DNA of 64,000 bases from Thiomicrospira aerophila AL3 (GCF_000227665.2 NZ_CP007030.1:310001-374000); one strand, 5' to 3'; counted from the first letter of the stretch, positions 51,583 to 61,276 are shown. Numbers and translations are program-made. The notes: generated by a model not told the origin, from the sequence alone.

Positions 51583-52162
51583 GACCGGCCTCACTGCTTA
51601 AAAAGACCGGATCGATTCCCAGTGACGCCAAGGCATGTTGCCAGTGTTGATCAATCGGCACATCAAACACGATAGCGGGATCATAGGGGCAAGTTAGCCA
51701 GGAATTGCGTTGGATTTCTTCAGTCAGCTGGCCGGGATGCCAACTAGCCACCCCTAAAAATACCAAATAAGGTCGTTCAGCTTCATCCGCGGCAATGGCT
51801 TTTAAAAACGCTTCCGAGGTACTGAGCACTAAGCCATCATCAAGGTTTATGCTGTTGGGCCAGTTGTTGCGGTGGCGGTGCAGAATAAAGCCGTGTTCTT
51901 TATCGACGGGTCCGCCCAGGCGCACATGCTCGCCCAGTTCGGGACGGGTTTCGGCTGATCCGGCGGGGCTAAAGCTAAAATAGTCGAGCAGGTCACTCAC
52001 TTTAAATTGATGAGGTTTGTTGAGCACCAGGCCGGTGGTTTGCTGATCGCTGTCTTCGGCAATATAAATCACCGTTTTCTCAAACCAGCTGTTATCCAAG
52101 CTGGGGTTGGCAATTAAAATTTGGTGTTGATAACTGTGTAAGGTTTCTATTTGGGGCTGCAA
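51575..52162 (-). CDS. yqgE: YqgE/AlgH family protein
   Basis: DUF179 family protein of 195 residues. HQILIANPSLDNSWFEKTVIYIAED, GLVLNKPHQ and VRLGGPVDKEHGFILHR are diagnostic, with YLVFLGVASWHPGQLTEEI later. The biochemical role is unknown; the name AlgH comes from a regulatory phenotype in Pseudomonas. It starts the operon yqgE-ruvX-pyrR-pyrB-pyrC'. Confidence 0.94.
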   Translation of the reverse strand: MQPQIETLHSYQHQILIANPSLDNSWFEKTVIYIAEDSDQQTTGLVLNKPHQFKVSDLLDYFSFSPAGSAETRPELGEHVRLGGPVDKEHGFILHRHRNNWPNSINLDDGLVLSTSEAFLKAIAADEAERPYLVFLGVASWHPGQLTEEIQRNSWLTCPYDPAIVFDVPIDQHWQHALASLGIDPVFLSSEAGHA

Positions 52163-52257
52163 CTTAGGCCTCGTGTCATTCTGTGAGTCAGTCTGTTGGT
52201 GTTTAGGTCATGAAATGACCTTTATTTTAACAGATTTATTCAATAGCATTCGCAGGC

Positions 52258-53316
52258 TTATGGGGTCGTCTTGACTAACCAGGGCGAAAGAGCAGGGCTA
52301 ACAATCAGCTGATTTTGCTGGTCGATGAGTAGATAGTGGCTCAGCTCAAACTCAGCGACTAAGGCTTGCCACCCATTAGGGCCGGCAATGAGTAGAGCTG
52401 TTGCGAGGGTGTCAGCCATGACGGGGTCTGGATGCCAAACGCTAACCGAGGCAAAGCTATCAGCCGGTGCGGCGGTGTTGGGGTTAAGCAGGTGACTGAA
52501 GCGCTGCCCTTGCCAATCGAAGTATCGTTGATAGGTGCCGGAGGTGAAGAGCGCCATATTGGCGGGTAGGATGACTTCGGCGATTGCGCGCTCTGGTTGT
52601 TGCGGGTCGCGTAGTTTGATGGTCCAGTTTGTATGGGGATTTTTATCACGTGTATCAAGCGAAAAACTGCCTAAGTCGCCGCCTAGATTAAGCAGGGCGC
52701 GAGGTATTTGATGGTCTTGTAAAATTGACCAGGCCTGCTGCACCGCTAAACCTTTGAGATTGCCGCCAAAATCCAAGCGCACCTCTGTGTTGCGGCTAGT
52801 GAGCTGGCCTTGCTCAAATGCGAGGTCGGCAATGGAAGGGCGCTGGTCTAACCAGGCCTGGCGCAGGTGCAGGTCGGGCGGTGGGCCTTGCCAGTCGCGC
52901 TGATGAAATCCCCATAGGGCAATTAGGCTGCCAATGCCGGGGTCAAAAAGATGGTGGGTGCGCGCGCTTAATTGCTGGGTTTGCTGGATGAAGGCTTGGA
53001 TATCAGCAGGGATTTCAATGGCCTGATCTTGCGCAATGGCTTGATTAATTTGATACACCCAGCCATGAGGTTCCCAAGCATGCCAGGCCTGGTGCATGGC
53101 CAAAAAATGCTGTTCGATAGCATGAATTGCTTTTTGGGCTTGCGGTGAGGGCGTGTCATAAATATGTACGCTCACTTCAGTGCCAAACACATAGAAGGTT
53201 TGCACAACCGGCGGCGGGGTCGTTTGACAGCCACTGAGAAGCAGCAGGCCTGCTAACACTAGGCCTAAGATTCCGCGTGTAATTAGAGAAGTGGTTAATC
53301 GCGTGCTTGGCTGCAT
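52258..53316 (-). CDS. apbE: FAD:protein FMN transferase (lipoprotein)
   Basis: Attaches FMN covalently to a threonine in periplasmic flavoproteins such as RnfG, NqrC or NosR-type subunits. The lipobox LLSGC puts lipid on Cys30. VRLDFGGNLKGLAVQQAW and ALLNLGGDLGSF are the FAD-binding parts, and HLLNPNTAAPADSFASVSVW the metal site. Four CAGGCCTG copies lie in it. It follows gshB after four bases. No flavinylation target gene is seen nearby. Confidence 0.94.
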   Translation of the reverse strand: MQPSTRLTTSLITRGILGLVLAGLLLLSGCQTTPPPVVQTFYVFGTEVSVHIYDTPSPQAQKAIHAIEQHFLAMHQAWHAWEPHGWVYQINQAIAQDQAIEIPADIQAFIQQTQQLSARTHHLFDPGIGSLIALWGFHQRDWQGPPPDLHLRQAWLDQRPSIADLAFEQGQLTSRNTEVRLDFGGNLKGLAVQQAWSILQDHQIPRALLNLGGDLGSFSLDTRDKNPHTNWTIKLRDPQQPERAIAEVILPANMALFTSGTYQRYFDWQGQRFSHLLNPNTAAPADSFASVSVWHPDPVMADTLATALLIAGPNGWQALVAEFELSHYLLIDQQNQLIVSPALSPWLVKTTP

Positions 53317-53320
53317 GTGG

Positions 53321-54304
53321 TTAATGGCGCGCTGGTTGTTGAATGGCTTGCTCTTGCAGTGCCTGTTCTAAGCGTTGCATTAACTGGTCGGCAATATTGA
53401 GGCCAAATTGTGCATCTAGCTCACGGATGCAGGTCGGGCTGGTGACATTAATTTCGGTAATGTAGTCGCCAATCACGTCGAGGCCAACAAACCATAACCC
53501 TTTGGCGCGTAAAGTGGGTGCAATCCGGGCGCAAAGAGCCTGGTCGCGCTCCGTGAGCGGTTGACCGACCCCCCGTCCACCGGCCGCCAAATTGCCGCGA
53601 TTTTCGCCAGCCAGCGGAATGCGAGCCAGTGCAAAAGGCACAGGTTCACCATCAATAAGTAGGATGCGCTTGTCGCCTTGCGCAATGTCCGGTAAAAAGC
53701 GTTGCGCCATGATGAGGTGTTGGCCATGGTCGGTTAAGGTTTCAATAATCACATTGAGATTCGGGTCGCCATGCTTCACTCGAAAAATAGACGCACCACC
53801 CATGGCATCAAGTGGCTTAAATATGGTGTCTTGATGCTGTGCCACAAAGGTTTTGAGCCGATCGGCTTGCGCGGTCACTAGGGTGTCGGTCATGCAATCG
53901 CTAAACCAGGTCGCAAAGAGTTTTTCATTGGCGTCGCGCAGGCTTTGGGGTTTGTTGACCACGAGCACGCCTTGTTGTTCGGCGAGTTCTAAAATGTGGG
54001 TGCAATAGAGGTAGTCTTGATCAAACGGGGGGTCTTGGCGAATCAGCACAATATCTAATTCGTTGAGCGGGCGGTCTTGGCGGTCATGAAGTTCAAAATA
54101 GTTTGGGTCATCAGCCTGCTCCCAGACGCGCAGCCTTTGCATTCGTGCCATGGGCTGCCCTTGCACTAAAAACACATCGTTTGGATTCATGTAAAACAAC
54201 TCATAGCCGCGGGCTTGCGCGGCCAGTAGCATCGCAAATGAGCTGTCTTTATAAGGTTTTATCTGTTCGATTGGATCCATTATGATCCCAAGTTTAATGG
54301 TCAT
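53321..54304 (-). CDS. gshB: Glutathione synthetase
   Basis: ATP-grasp ligase adding glycine to gamma-glutamylcysteine. IMDPIEQIKPYKDSSFAMLLAA at the start, IRQDPPFDQDYLY, FKPLDAMGGASIFRV and FVGLDVIGDYITEINVTSPT are the family blocks. The length of 327 residues is slightly long because of the C-terminal tail. It is divergent from the ATP-grasp/alpha-E operon across an AT-rich gap of 238 bases. Confidence 0.96.
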   Translation of the reverse strand: MTIKLGIIMDPIEQIKPYKDSSFAMLLAAQARGYELFYMNPNDVFLVQGQPMARMQRLRVWEQADDPNYFELHDRQDRPLNELDIVLIRQDPPFDQDYLYCTHILELAEQQGVLVVNKPQSLRDANEKLFATWFSDCMTDTLVTAQADRLKTFVAQHQDTIFKPLDAMGGASIFRVKHGDPNLNVIIETLTDHGQHLIMAQRFLPDIAQGDKRILLIDGEPVPFALARIPLAGENRGNLAAGGRGVGQPLTERDQALCARIAPTLRAKGLWFVGLDVIGDYITEINVTSPTCIRELDAQFGLNIADQLMQRLEQALQEQAIQQPARH

Positions 54305-54542
54305 CGTGCCATCCCAAGCGTCGGCTGAAAGAGCTTTATTATAGGAGATTTAGCGGGCCATTTTATGTCGTTTTGTTTGTGCTGTTTTTTTGTTCTAACA
54401 TGGTGCGTTTTGTTTCATAATTTTTTTATAAGCTGTGTGATTTTTCAGTACTTTGTATCTAATTCTATGTTTTTAAATATTAATTAAAAAATTGGTTTTT
54501 TATGTGCTTATAATTGATAAATATAATAAACATGAGGATGTA
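54305..54542. promoter_or_regulatory. AT-rich divergent intergenic region
   Basis: A 238-base gap between the divergent gshB and ATP-grasp genes, strongly AT-rich from about 54360 with long T runs and TTAATTAAAAAATT near 54480. Both genes must be promoted from here. Several -10-like boxes (for example TATAAG) exist but none pairs with a convincing -35, so no promoter is assigned. Confidence 0.4.
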
Positions 54543-55994
54543 ATGATGCTATCGGCTTATAACCCCGCCTTTTATGATGAGTCTATGTTATCCGATACCC
54601 AGCCGCGTGCCGGTTCACAAGACTTGGTCAATAATTTTCGTGCGTTAGATTCGGATCAATTGCAAGGCTTGCAAGCTTTAGCAGATGCAACGATTGCCAA
54701 AATGGGCGTGTCTTTTACGGTTTATAGTGATGAAGGCAATATCGATCGGGCTTGGCCGTTTGATATTTGGCCACGCGTTATTGAGGCCAGTGAATGGCAA
54801 TCGGTAGCAGCAGGCCTGCAACAACGCTTACGCGCACTGAATTGTTTTATTGATGATGTTTATAACGAGCAAAAAATTTTCAAGGCCGGTGTGGTGCCGG
54901 CTGATATTGTGCTGAGTTCGCGAAATTTTCGTCCTGAGTGTGTCGGGATGCGTCCAAAACATGGTGCTTGGTCCAATATTTGTGGCAGTGATTTGGTGCG
55001 CGATGCACAGGGGCAATTTTATGTGTTGGAAGACAATCTGCGCGTGCCATCAGGCGTATCCTATATGTTAGAAAATCGCGCGGTCATGAAGCAGGTGCTC
55101 CCTGAGTTGTTTGAGCATAGCATGATTGCGCCAGTCGGGGATTACCCTAATAAATTATTATCGATGCTCAATTCGCTTAATCCCAATGACTCAGTACTGG
55201 CGGAGGTGGTGGTGTTAACACCGGGCATTTTTAATTCGGCCTATTATGAACACGCCTTCTTAGCCCATGAAATGGGGGCTGAATTGGTGGAGGGCAGCGA
55301 CCTGGTCGTCGGTGATGATGATTATGTTTATATGCGCAATATCGAGGGCTTAAAGCGTGTTGATGTTATTTATCGTCGTATTGATGATGAGTTTTTAGAC
55401 CCTGAGGTATTTCGGCCGGACTCGACCCTGGGTGTGCCGGGCCTAATGCGTGCTTGGCGTGCCGGCAAGGTGGGCATTGCTAATGCACCAGGCTGTGGCG
55501 TGGCGGATGATAAGGTGGTTTATGCCTATGTGCCAGCGATGATTGAGTTTTATCTGAATGAGCAACCTTTAGTGCCGAATGTGCCCACTTATCTGTGTCG
55601 CAACGAAGAAGATCAAGCCTATGTGTTGGCGAACATTGAGCAGTTAGTGGTGAAGCCCGCCAATGAATCCGGTGGTTACGGCATGTTGGTTGGGCCGCAC
55701 GCCAGCGCCGAACAATGTGATGCGTTTCGTGAGTTGATTAAACAGAATCCACGCAATTATATTGCACAGCCTACTTTACAGTTGTCGGTGGTGCCTACCT
55801 TAACCACGAAGGGTATTGCCCAGCGCCATGTTGATTTAAGGCCGTTTATATTGCAGGGCGCAGATACCTATGTGACGCCGGGCGGCTTAACCCGTGTGGC
55901 CTTGGTTGAAGGCTCGTTGGTGGTGAATTCGTCACAGGGTGGTGGCAGTAAAGATACGTGGATTGTAGATTTGGAGGTGGATGATGTTATCTAG
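54543..55994 (+). CDS. Circularly permuted type 2 ATP-grasp protein
   Basis: Predicted peptide-bond-forming or amide ligase of 483 residues. FRPECVGMRPKHGAWSNICGSDLVRD, YVLEDNLRVPSGVSYMLENR, PGCGVADDKVVYAYVPAMI, VVKPANESGGYGM and VVNSSQGGGSKDTW are hallmarks of the permuted family. ATG at 54543 or 54546 follows GAGG. It overlaps the alpha-E gene by 14 bases; the two are nearly always paired. Comparative genomics has predicted a peptide synthesis or tagging role, without biochemical proof. Confidence 0.9.
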   Translation: MMLSAYNPAFYDESMLSDTQPRAGSQDLVNNFRALDSDQLQGLQALADATIAKMGVSFTVYSDEGNIDRAWPFDIWPRVIEASEWQSVAAGLQQRLRALNCFIDDVYNEQKIFKAGVVPADIVLSSRNFRPECVGMRPKHGAWSNICGSDLVRDAQGQFYVLEDNLRVPSGVSYMLENRAVMKQVLPELFEHSMIAPVGDYPNKLLSMLNSLNPNDSVLAEVVVLTPGIFNSAYYEHAFLAHEMGAELVEGSDLVVGDDDYVYMRNIEGLKRVDVIYRRIDDEFLDPEVFRPDSTLGVPGLMRAWRAGKVGIANAPGCGVADDKVVYAYVPAMIEFYLNEQPLVPNVPTYLCRNEEDQAYVLANIEQLVVKPANESGGYGMLVGPHASAEQCDAFRELIKQNPRNYIAQPTLQLSVVPTLTTKGIAQRHVDLRPFILQGADTYVTPGGLTRVALVEGSLVVNSSQGGGSKDTWIVDLEVDDVI

Positions 55995-56928
55995 AGTTGC
56001 AGAGCGGGTATATTGGGTTGCGCGCTATATTGAGCGCGTGGAAAACAGCGCCCGGATGATTTTGGTGCATTCCAATTTGATGTATGACTTGCCCAAAAAA
56101 ATTGATATTAGCTGGTATCGTTTGATTGAGTTGGTGAGTGCTGAGGCTTTGTTTGATGAGCTTTACGATGCGAAAACTGAGAAAAACGTGATGGCGATGT
56201 TAATCAGTGATACGCGTAACCCCTCGTCATTGGTGTCATCACTGCGGCATGCCCGTGAAAATATTCGCACCACGCGTGATATTTTGCCAAAAGAAACCTG
56301 GAATATGATTAATCAGTTACATTTGATGCTGGCATCGCGCGAAAGTGATTTGAGTTCGCGAGCTAAACGCAATGATCTAATGGAAGAGGTGATTCGTGCC
56401 TGTCAAGCCATGACCGGGATGTTCTCGGGCACCTTGAGCCAAAATGAAACCTTTTCATTTTTGATGTTGGGGCGCAATTTAGAGCGCGCAGATATGACGT
56501 CGCGTTTGCTGGATGAAGGTGGCTTCTTTTTGGGTCAGCAAAAACATCTTGAGCAGGTGCAGGCCTATGAAAATGTACTGTGGGCGAATGTATTGCGTTC
56601 AGTTAGTGGCTATTTGATGTATCGCCAGCATGTGCAAACGCAAATTAATGGTGAAGATGTGGTGCGGTTTTTGTTGAATGATCGCAAATTTCCGCGCTCG
56701 GTGACCCAGTGTTTGCAGACTATAGAACAGGTCATACAGCAGTTACCTGATGGGGAACTGGTAAAGCAGCAGGTGGCCTCGCTAAGGGTCTACTTGCAAG
56801 AATGGCGTAATTTTGAAGCCGGCTCTGAGGAGCTGCATGGTTATCTTGATCAGTTGCAAAAACATCTTATGTCGCTTAATAATGCGATTTACCAGGCCTG
56901 GTTTGTCCACAAGTTACAAGCCGCCTAG
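55981..56928 (+). CDS. Alpha-E domain protein
   Basis: All-helical protein of 315 residues, partner of the permuted ATP-grasp protein. LSRVAERVYWVARYIERVENSARMI at the start, RENIRTTRDILPKETWN and FLMLGRNLERADMTSRLLD are typical of the family. Catalytic residues are unknown. Coupled by overlap to the upstream gene; a zinc peptidase gene follows after 45 bases. Confidence 0.9.
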   Translation: MMLSRVAERVYWVARYIERVENSARMILVHSNLMYDLPKKIDISWYRLIELVSAEALFDELYDAKTEKNVMAMLISDTRNPSSLVSSLRHARENIRTTRDILPKETWNMINQLHLMLASRESDLSSRAKRNDLMEEVIRACQAMTGMFSGTLSQNETFSFLMLGRNLERADMTSRLLDEGGFFLGQQKHLEQVQAYENVLWANVLRSVSGYLMYRQHVQTQINGEDVVRFLLNDRKFPRSVTQCLQTIEQVIQQLPDGELVKQQVASLRVYLQEWRNFEAGSEELHGYLDQLQKHLMSLNNAIYQAWFVHKLQAA

Positions 56929-56973
56929 GCGTAAAGGTGTGGATAATCGAGCGTCAAAAGAAAAAGGATAGGC

Positions 56974-57999
56974 ATGCAACGATTTTATTGTAATTGTGGT
57001 CAGGAGGTCTATTTTGCCGATACCCATTGTGTGGCGTGCGGCAAAGAGTTGGGGTTTGACCCAAGTAAGCGTCATTTATATTGTGGGCGTCGCGACGGCC
57101 GTGTCTTTATTGCCGAGCTTCCAAATGGGGCGGAAAAACGCTTTAAGGTCTGTGATAATCATCATGAGCCTGTGCGTTGTAATTGGTTGTTGGCGCTTGA
57201 TGACCCGCATCATCAATGTATTTCGTGTCGTACCACCCATATTATTCCAGATCAAAACCAACCCAAAAACCCGTTACGCTGGCGGCGATTAGAAGAAGCC
57301 AAGCGGCGTTTATTTGATACCCTGATTTCGTTGGGCTTAGATACCCGTGGTGCTCCCGATATTATAAATGGCCTTCGCTTTAATTTTTTGGAAGACCAGC
57401 GCACCAACCCGAATGTTGATTTAGAGTTTGTGCTAACCGGTCATAGTCACGGTTTGATTACCCTCAATGCGGCCGAGGCCGATGAAGGGTTTTTACATGC
57501 GATGAAAGAGCAGATGAATGAGCCTTATCGTAGTTTGCTGGGTCATTTTCGTCATGAAGTCGGCCATTACTATTGGGAGCGCCTGCTAAAATCCGAAAGT
57601 TTAGTGCAGTTTCGCCGGGTCTTTGGTGATGAGCGGTTTGATTATGGTCAAGCGTTGCGCAGTTATTACCAATATGGTCCGCAGCGTAACTGGCAGGTCA
57701 GTTTTATAAGTGCCTATGCCAGTTCCCATCCCTTTGAAGATTGGGCGGAAACCTGGGCGCATTATTTACATATTACCGATACGCTGGAAACCGCGCGCAT
57801 GTATGGCTTAACGGACTATGTGCAGGCGCGTCATGATTTTGAACTTTGGGTAAAGGAATGGCTCAAGGTTGTCAAGGTGATGAATGCGCTGAATCGCAGT
57901 ATGGGCTTAGCCGATCCCTATCCGTTTGTGCTAAGCCCGATTGTGATGAGTAAATTGCGGTTTATTGATGATTTAATCGACAGTCAGGCGCGTATTTAA
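56974..57999 (+). CDS. Putative zinc-binding metallopeptidase (Mx family)
   Basis: 341 residues. The N-terminus is a zinc ribbon with CNCGQ, CVAC, CGRR, CNWLLA and CISC cysteine pairs. The central GHFRHEVGHYYWERLL is a metallopeptidase HExxH-type helix (HEVGH), and WAETWAHYLHITDTLETA follows as the third-ligand region. This fits the putative zinc-binding metallopeptidase family found beside ATP-grasp/alpha-E genes. AAAAAGGATAG precedes the ATG. It could process whatever peptide the upstream pair makes; this is inference. Confidence 0.85.
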   Translation: MQRFYCNCGQEVYFADTHCVACGKELGFDPSKRHLYCGRRDGRVFIAELPNGAEKRFKVCDNHHEPVRCNWLLALDDPHHQCISCRTTHIIPDQNQPKNPLRWRRLEEAKRRLFDTLISLGLDTRGAPDIINGLRFNFLEDQRTNPNVDLEFVLTGHSHGLITLNAAEADEGFLHAMKEQMNEPYRSLLGHFRHEVGHYYWERLLKSESLVQFRRVFGDERFDYGQALRSYYQYGPQRNWQVSFISAYASSHPFEDWAETWAHYLHITDTLETARMYGLTDYVQARHDFELWVKEWLKVVKVMNALNRSMGLADPYPFVLSPIVMSKLRFIDDLIDSQARI

Positions 58000-58015
58000 T
58001 AGCTTTGCTGTACTT

Positions 58016-59449
58016 CTATATTTGCCAGTTTTGGCAGAGGTCGCTGGGTAAATAGCTATATTCACCACGAGTCTGTGCTAATTGATCAGCAGTGGTGGCG
58101 TGTTGTAGCACACCGAGCTGTGCTGCAAAACCGAGCTCTAGTCCTTGCGCAACCAGGCCTGCTATTAAACCCGTTAACACATCGCCCATACCGCCTTTTG
58201 CCATGCCACCATTACCGTAGCGGCAGACTATCATGTCTTGGCCATCATAAATAAGTGTCCCCGTGCCTTTTAATACAATCACGCCGCCATAGCGTTTATA
58301 CAGGGCTTTAACGGCGGCAATCCGGTCCTGCTGAACTTGGGCGACGGATTGTTTAAGCAATCGTGCCGCTTCTTTCGGGTGTGGCGTTAAAATCCAACGG
58401 TGATAGTGGCTAGGGCGGTGGGCTAAACAATTGAGCGCATCGGCATCTATAATGAGCGGTTTGTTGGCTTGGCAGGCCTGCTCAAATAAACGCCACGCCC
58501 AGTCGCTTTGGCCGAGTCCTGGTCCAATGGCAATGGTTGTTGCTTGTGCTAATTGTTGAGCAAGTGCTGTGTCGTTGCTGACCATGAGCTCGGGCTGCAT
58601 TTGGGTTAAGGCGATTTGATGTTCCGCGCGGCTGATGACTTTAACTAATCCCGCTCCCGCGCGCAAGCAAGCCTGGCTTGCCAATGCAATCGCGCCCATC
58701 ATGCCAAAGTCGCCACCGATTAATAACGCCGTACCGTAGCGTCTTTTGTGGGATGAATGTTTGCGTTTAGGCGGGCGGATGTCAGCGATATCGGGCGCAT
58801 GCGCTTCTGCTGCAAAGGTATAAAGTAACTTGGGATCGAGATTAAGATCGCAAAGATGAATTTGCCCACACTTATCTCGCCCATCGAGCTGATAATAGCC
58901 TAGTTTATGGCAGATAAAGGCGGCAGTATGGCTGGCGTTGATCGTATCGGTGTGTGCCAGACCGGTTGCACAATCCAATCCCGATGGACAATCTAAGGCT
59001 AAGACTGGTTTTTCCGCTAGATTAACCGCTTGAGTAATCAGGTTCCAGGGCTCGCCTAATGGTCGATTAAGGCCAATACCAAATAGCGCATCAATTACTA
59101 AATCAGCGTCTAATAGGGATTGGGCTGAAAAGCCGGTGACCGGAATGCCTAGTTCGTTAATTTGTTGTGCAGCGTGTTGGGCTAGGCGTGATTTGGGTGG
59201 AGTGATTTGGCAGACGGTAACTTGTTTGCCGGCTTGTTTGGCATATTGGGCAACAAGATAGCCGTCGCCGCCATTTTTACCTGGCCCGACCAAAATGTAG
59301 CAGTTTTTTGCCTGTGGCCATAGACGTTCAGCTAATAACCAGGCCTGCTTAGCGGCACGATTCATCAGCTCCCAACCATCGTCACCGAGTTGTTTTTGGG
59401 CGAGCTGGTCAATAGCCTGGGTTTGATGTGGGGTGAATAATGGCAACAT
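58016..59449 (-). CDS. nnr: Bifunctional NAD(P)H-hydrate epimerase/dehydratase
   Basis: Repairs hydrated NAD(P)H. The N-terminal YjeF_N epimerase has VGPGKNGGDGYLVAQYAKQAG and DALFGIGLNRPLGEP. The C-terminal ADP/ATP-dependent dehydratase, ribokinase-like, has IGPGLGQ, LTPHPKEAARLL and GNGGMAKGGMGDVLTGLIAGL. The ATG at 59449 has GAGG six bases upstream; a TTG at 59461 is less likely. At about 477 residues it is full length. It lies opposite the end of the Mx peptidase gene. Confidence 0.95.
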   Translation of the reverse strand: MLPLFTPHQTQAIDQLAQKQLGDDGWELMNRAAKQAWLLAERLWPQAKNCYILVGPGKNGGDGYLVAQYAKQAGKQVTVCQITPPKSRLAQHAAQQINELGIPVTGFSAQSLLDADLVIDALFGIGLNRPLGEPWNLITQAVNLAEKPVLALDCPSGLDCATGLAHTDTINASHTAAFICHKLGYYQLDGRDKCGQIHLCDLNLDPKLLYTFAAEAHAPDIADIRPPKRKHSSHKRRYGTALLIGGDFGMMGAIALASQACLRAGAGLVKVISRAEHQIALTQMQPELMVSNDTALAQQLAQATTIAIGPGLGQSDWAWRLFEQACQANKPLIIDADALNCLAHRPSHYHRWILTPHPKEAARLLKQSVAQVQQDRIAAVKALYKRYGGVIVLKGTGTLIYDGQDMIVCRYGNGGMAKGGMGDVLTGLIAGLVAQGLELGFAAQLGVLQHATTADQLAQTRGEYSYLPSDLCQNWQI

Positions 59450-59503
59450 AACAGGCCTCAATGGTCGTCGGTAATAATTCGATTAAAGCATAGTTTTAGC
59501 TAT

Positions 59504-59528
59504 AAAAAAACCGGCATGAAGCCGGTTT
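59504..59528 (-). terminator. Rho-independent terminator after rpmB-rpmG
   Basis: Read on the minus strand, AAACCGGC and GCCGGTTT form an 8-bp stem with a five-base loop, ending in a T run. It lies 27 bases after the rpmG stop. Confidence 0.9.
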
Positions 59529-59555
59529 CTTTAGTACGAACAATCGAATAATAAA

Positions 59556-59711
59556 TTACTTGATTTTCGCTTCTTTAAACATGACGTGCTTACGAACCAC
59601 TGGGTCGTATTTTTTGATTTCAAACTTGCCCGCCATGGTGCGTTTGTTTTTATCAGTGGTGTAGAAGTAACCTGTACCCGCTGAAGAAACTAGTTTAATT
59701 TTATCGCGCAT
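59556..59711 (-). CDS. rpmG: 50S ribosomal protein L33
   Basis: A 51-residue protein too short for most gene callers' cut-offs. It begins [20 protein letters not shown] and ends [11 protein letters not shown], with the KYDPVVRKH block, all matching L33 of the non-zinc type (no CxxC pairs). It follows rpmB after 12 bases, the usual rpmB-rpmG order. Confidence 0.96.
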   Translation of the reverse strand: MRDKIKLVSSAGTGYFYTTDKNKRTMAGKFEIKKYDPVVRKHVMFKEAKIK

Positions 59712-59723
59712 AACCGTCTCCTA

Positions 59724-59960
59724 TTAAACCTTCTCACCACGTGCACGCATTTCTGCAAGCACTGACTCGATGCCGTTCTTATCGATAGTACGCATAGCGG
59801 CTGGCGTTAAGCGTAGTTTTACAAAACGGTTTTCAGACTCAACCCAAAAACGGTGCGCTTGTAAATTTGGTAAAAAACGACGACGTGTTTTACGGTGAGA
59901 GTGGGAAACGTTATTACCGACCGCAGGGCGTTTTCCTGTGACTTGGCAAACTCTAGACAT
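59724..59960 (-). CDS. rpmB: 50S ribosomal protein L28
   Basis: 78 residues with the L28 signature [22 protein letters not shown] at the start, [10 protein letters not shown] in the middle and [17 protein letters not shown] toward the end. Upstream of it (59961-60110) is an AT-rich gap that should hold the promoter; TAAAAT about 25 bases before the ATG is a possible -10. Confidence 0.96.
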   Translation of the reverse strand: MSRVCQVTGKRPAVGNNVSHSHRKTRRRFLPNLQAHRFWVESENRFVKLRLTPAAMRTIDKNGIESVLAEMRARGEKV

Positions 59961-60110
59961 CTCTCAATCCCCTAATCTTTAAAGATTTTACACTAAATTA
60001 GAAGGCGCTAAATTGCGCTTTCAAAAATTCTACATTGTGGTAAAAAATTACCCAAAAACAAGAATGACGCATTATCCATAAATCGGCTTTGGATTGCAAG
60101 TGTTATTTAT

Positions 60111-60788
60111 TTATATCTCGCCGGCTTGTGCCATAGAGTGCCAGCGACCATGATCACCGACAATAATGTGATCAAGTAACCTCACTTCAACCAATGCAAA
60201 AGCTTCTTTAATCGTGGCCGTTATACTGCGATCAGCCTGGCTCGGGTGGGGTTTGCCCGATGGGTGATTGTGGGTAATAATCGCTGCTGCCGCATTGTGT
60301 TTTAGCGCTAATTTTACTAACTCACGAGGATGCACGCTGGCTTGGTTGACCGTACCCCAAAATACGATTTCAAAAGCAATCATTTGGTGTTGTTGGTCCA
60401 GCAGCATCAAGCCAAATTGTTCACGCTGGCTATGGCCAATTTGCTGCATAAAATACTGAGCGCTGAGTTCGGGCGCATTCATGGTGTCGCCTTTTTTCAG
60501 GCCACTTTCAAAGTGTCGCCGCGACATTTCTAATACCGCGCGCAATTGGGCATATTTAGCAACGCCCAAGCCTTTGGCTTGGCAAAAATAACTTTGCTCA
60601 GCGGTGAGTAGACTATGTAAGTCGCCAAATTCGTCCAATAAATCTTGTGCCAAGGTGACGGCGCTTTTGCCCTTTACACCGACGCGCAAAAAAATCGCGA
60701 GCAATTCTGCATCGGATAGACTGCTCGCCCCAAACGCAATCAGTTTTTCTCGAGGCTGATCAAACGGATGCCATTCTTTTATGCCCAT
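60111..60788 (-). CDS. radC: RadC family JAB/MPN-domain protein
   Basis: 225 residues. An N-terminal helix-hairpin-helix region ([20 protein letters not shown]) precedes the JAMM domain with [16 protein letters not shown] and [12 protein letters not shown] metal ligands His, His and Asp are present. The old link to DNA repair is doubtful and the function is unsettled. It is upstream of rpmB-rpmG on the same strand, a common neighbourhood. Confidence 0.94.
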   Translation of the reverse strand: MGIKEWHPFDQPREKLIAFGASSLSDAELLAIFLRVGVKGKSAVTLAQDLLDEFGDLHSLLTAEQSYFCQAKGLGVAKYAQLRAVLEMSRRHFESGLKKGDTMNAPELSAQYFMQQIGHSQREQFGLMLLDQQHQMIAFEIVFWGTVNQASVHPRELVKLALKHNAAAAIITHNHPSGKPHPSQADRSITATIKEAFALVEVRLLDHIIVGDHGRWHSMAQAGEI

Positions 60789-60853
60789 AATAGCTTACCA
60801 TTGTTAAGTATTAATACTTATTTTATAGTGATTTTACCAGGGATGGGAGATTT

Positions 60854-61276
60854 TTATTTAATGGCCTCTGCTTCTTTTAACCGTTGTTGTTTAATGATTA
60901 AAGCGGTTTTAGCTACTTTCGCAAAGGTAGGGTACTCTTTTTCTACCTGTTTGTAGAGTTCATGTTGGTTGGTGTGTGAGATTTGCAGAGCCAGTTTAGC
61001 AATTTCAAACCACTTGTCTATTTCGTCATTACTAAACAGCTTGTTGAATTCGAAGTATGAGAGCTTTGATAAAATTACGGACTGTAAGATATCTGTCCAC
61101 TCATCTGGTCTAACTTCAGCGTATGTTTGAAGGTAATAGTCATCGATCTTGTGATCTAAGTAGTTTAAGAGTTTGTGAAGAGGTTCCTGTGCCAGCATAT
61201 CTTCTGCTGCCAGGCGAGCATTAAAGCTAAGATTATCGAGAAACTGGCGTTCTAGTTGATGGCTCGTGCCTGGCAT
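60854..61276 (-). CDS. Hypothetical helical protein
   Basis: Not recognised. 140 residues, almost entirely charged helices, with no signal, membrane segment or cysteine motif. It is 30 bases downstream of the PilZ gene on the same strand and is probably the last gene of the metX-metW-PilZ operon. Its function may go with the PilZ protein. Confidence 0.6.
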   Translation of the reverse strand: MPGTSHQLERQFLDNLSFNARLAAEDMLAQEPLHKLLNYLDHKIDDYYLQTYAEVRPDEWTDILQSVILSKLSYFEFNKLFSNDEIDKWFEIAKLALQISHTNQHELYKQVEKEYPTFAKVAKTALIIKQQRLKEAEAIK

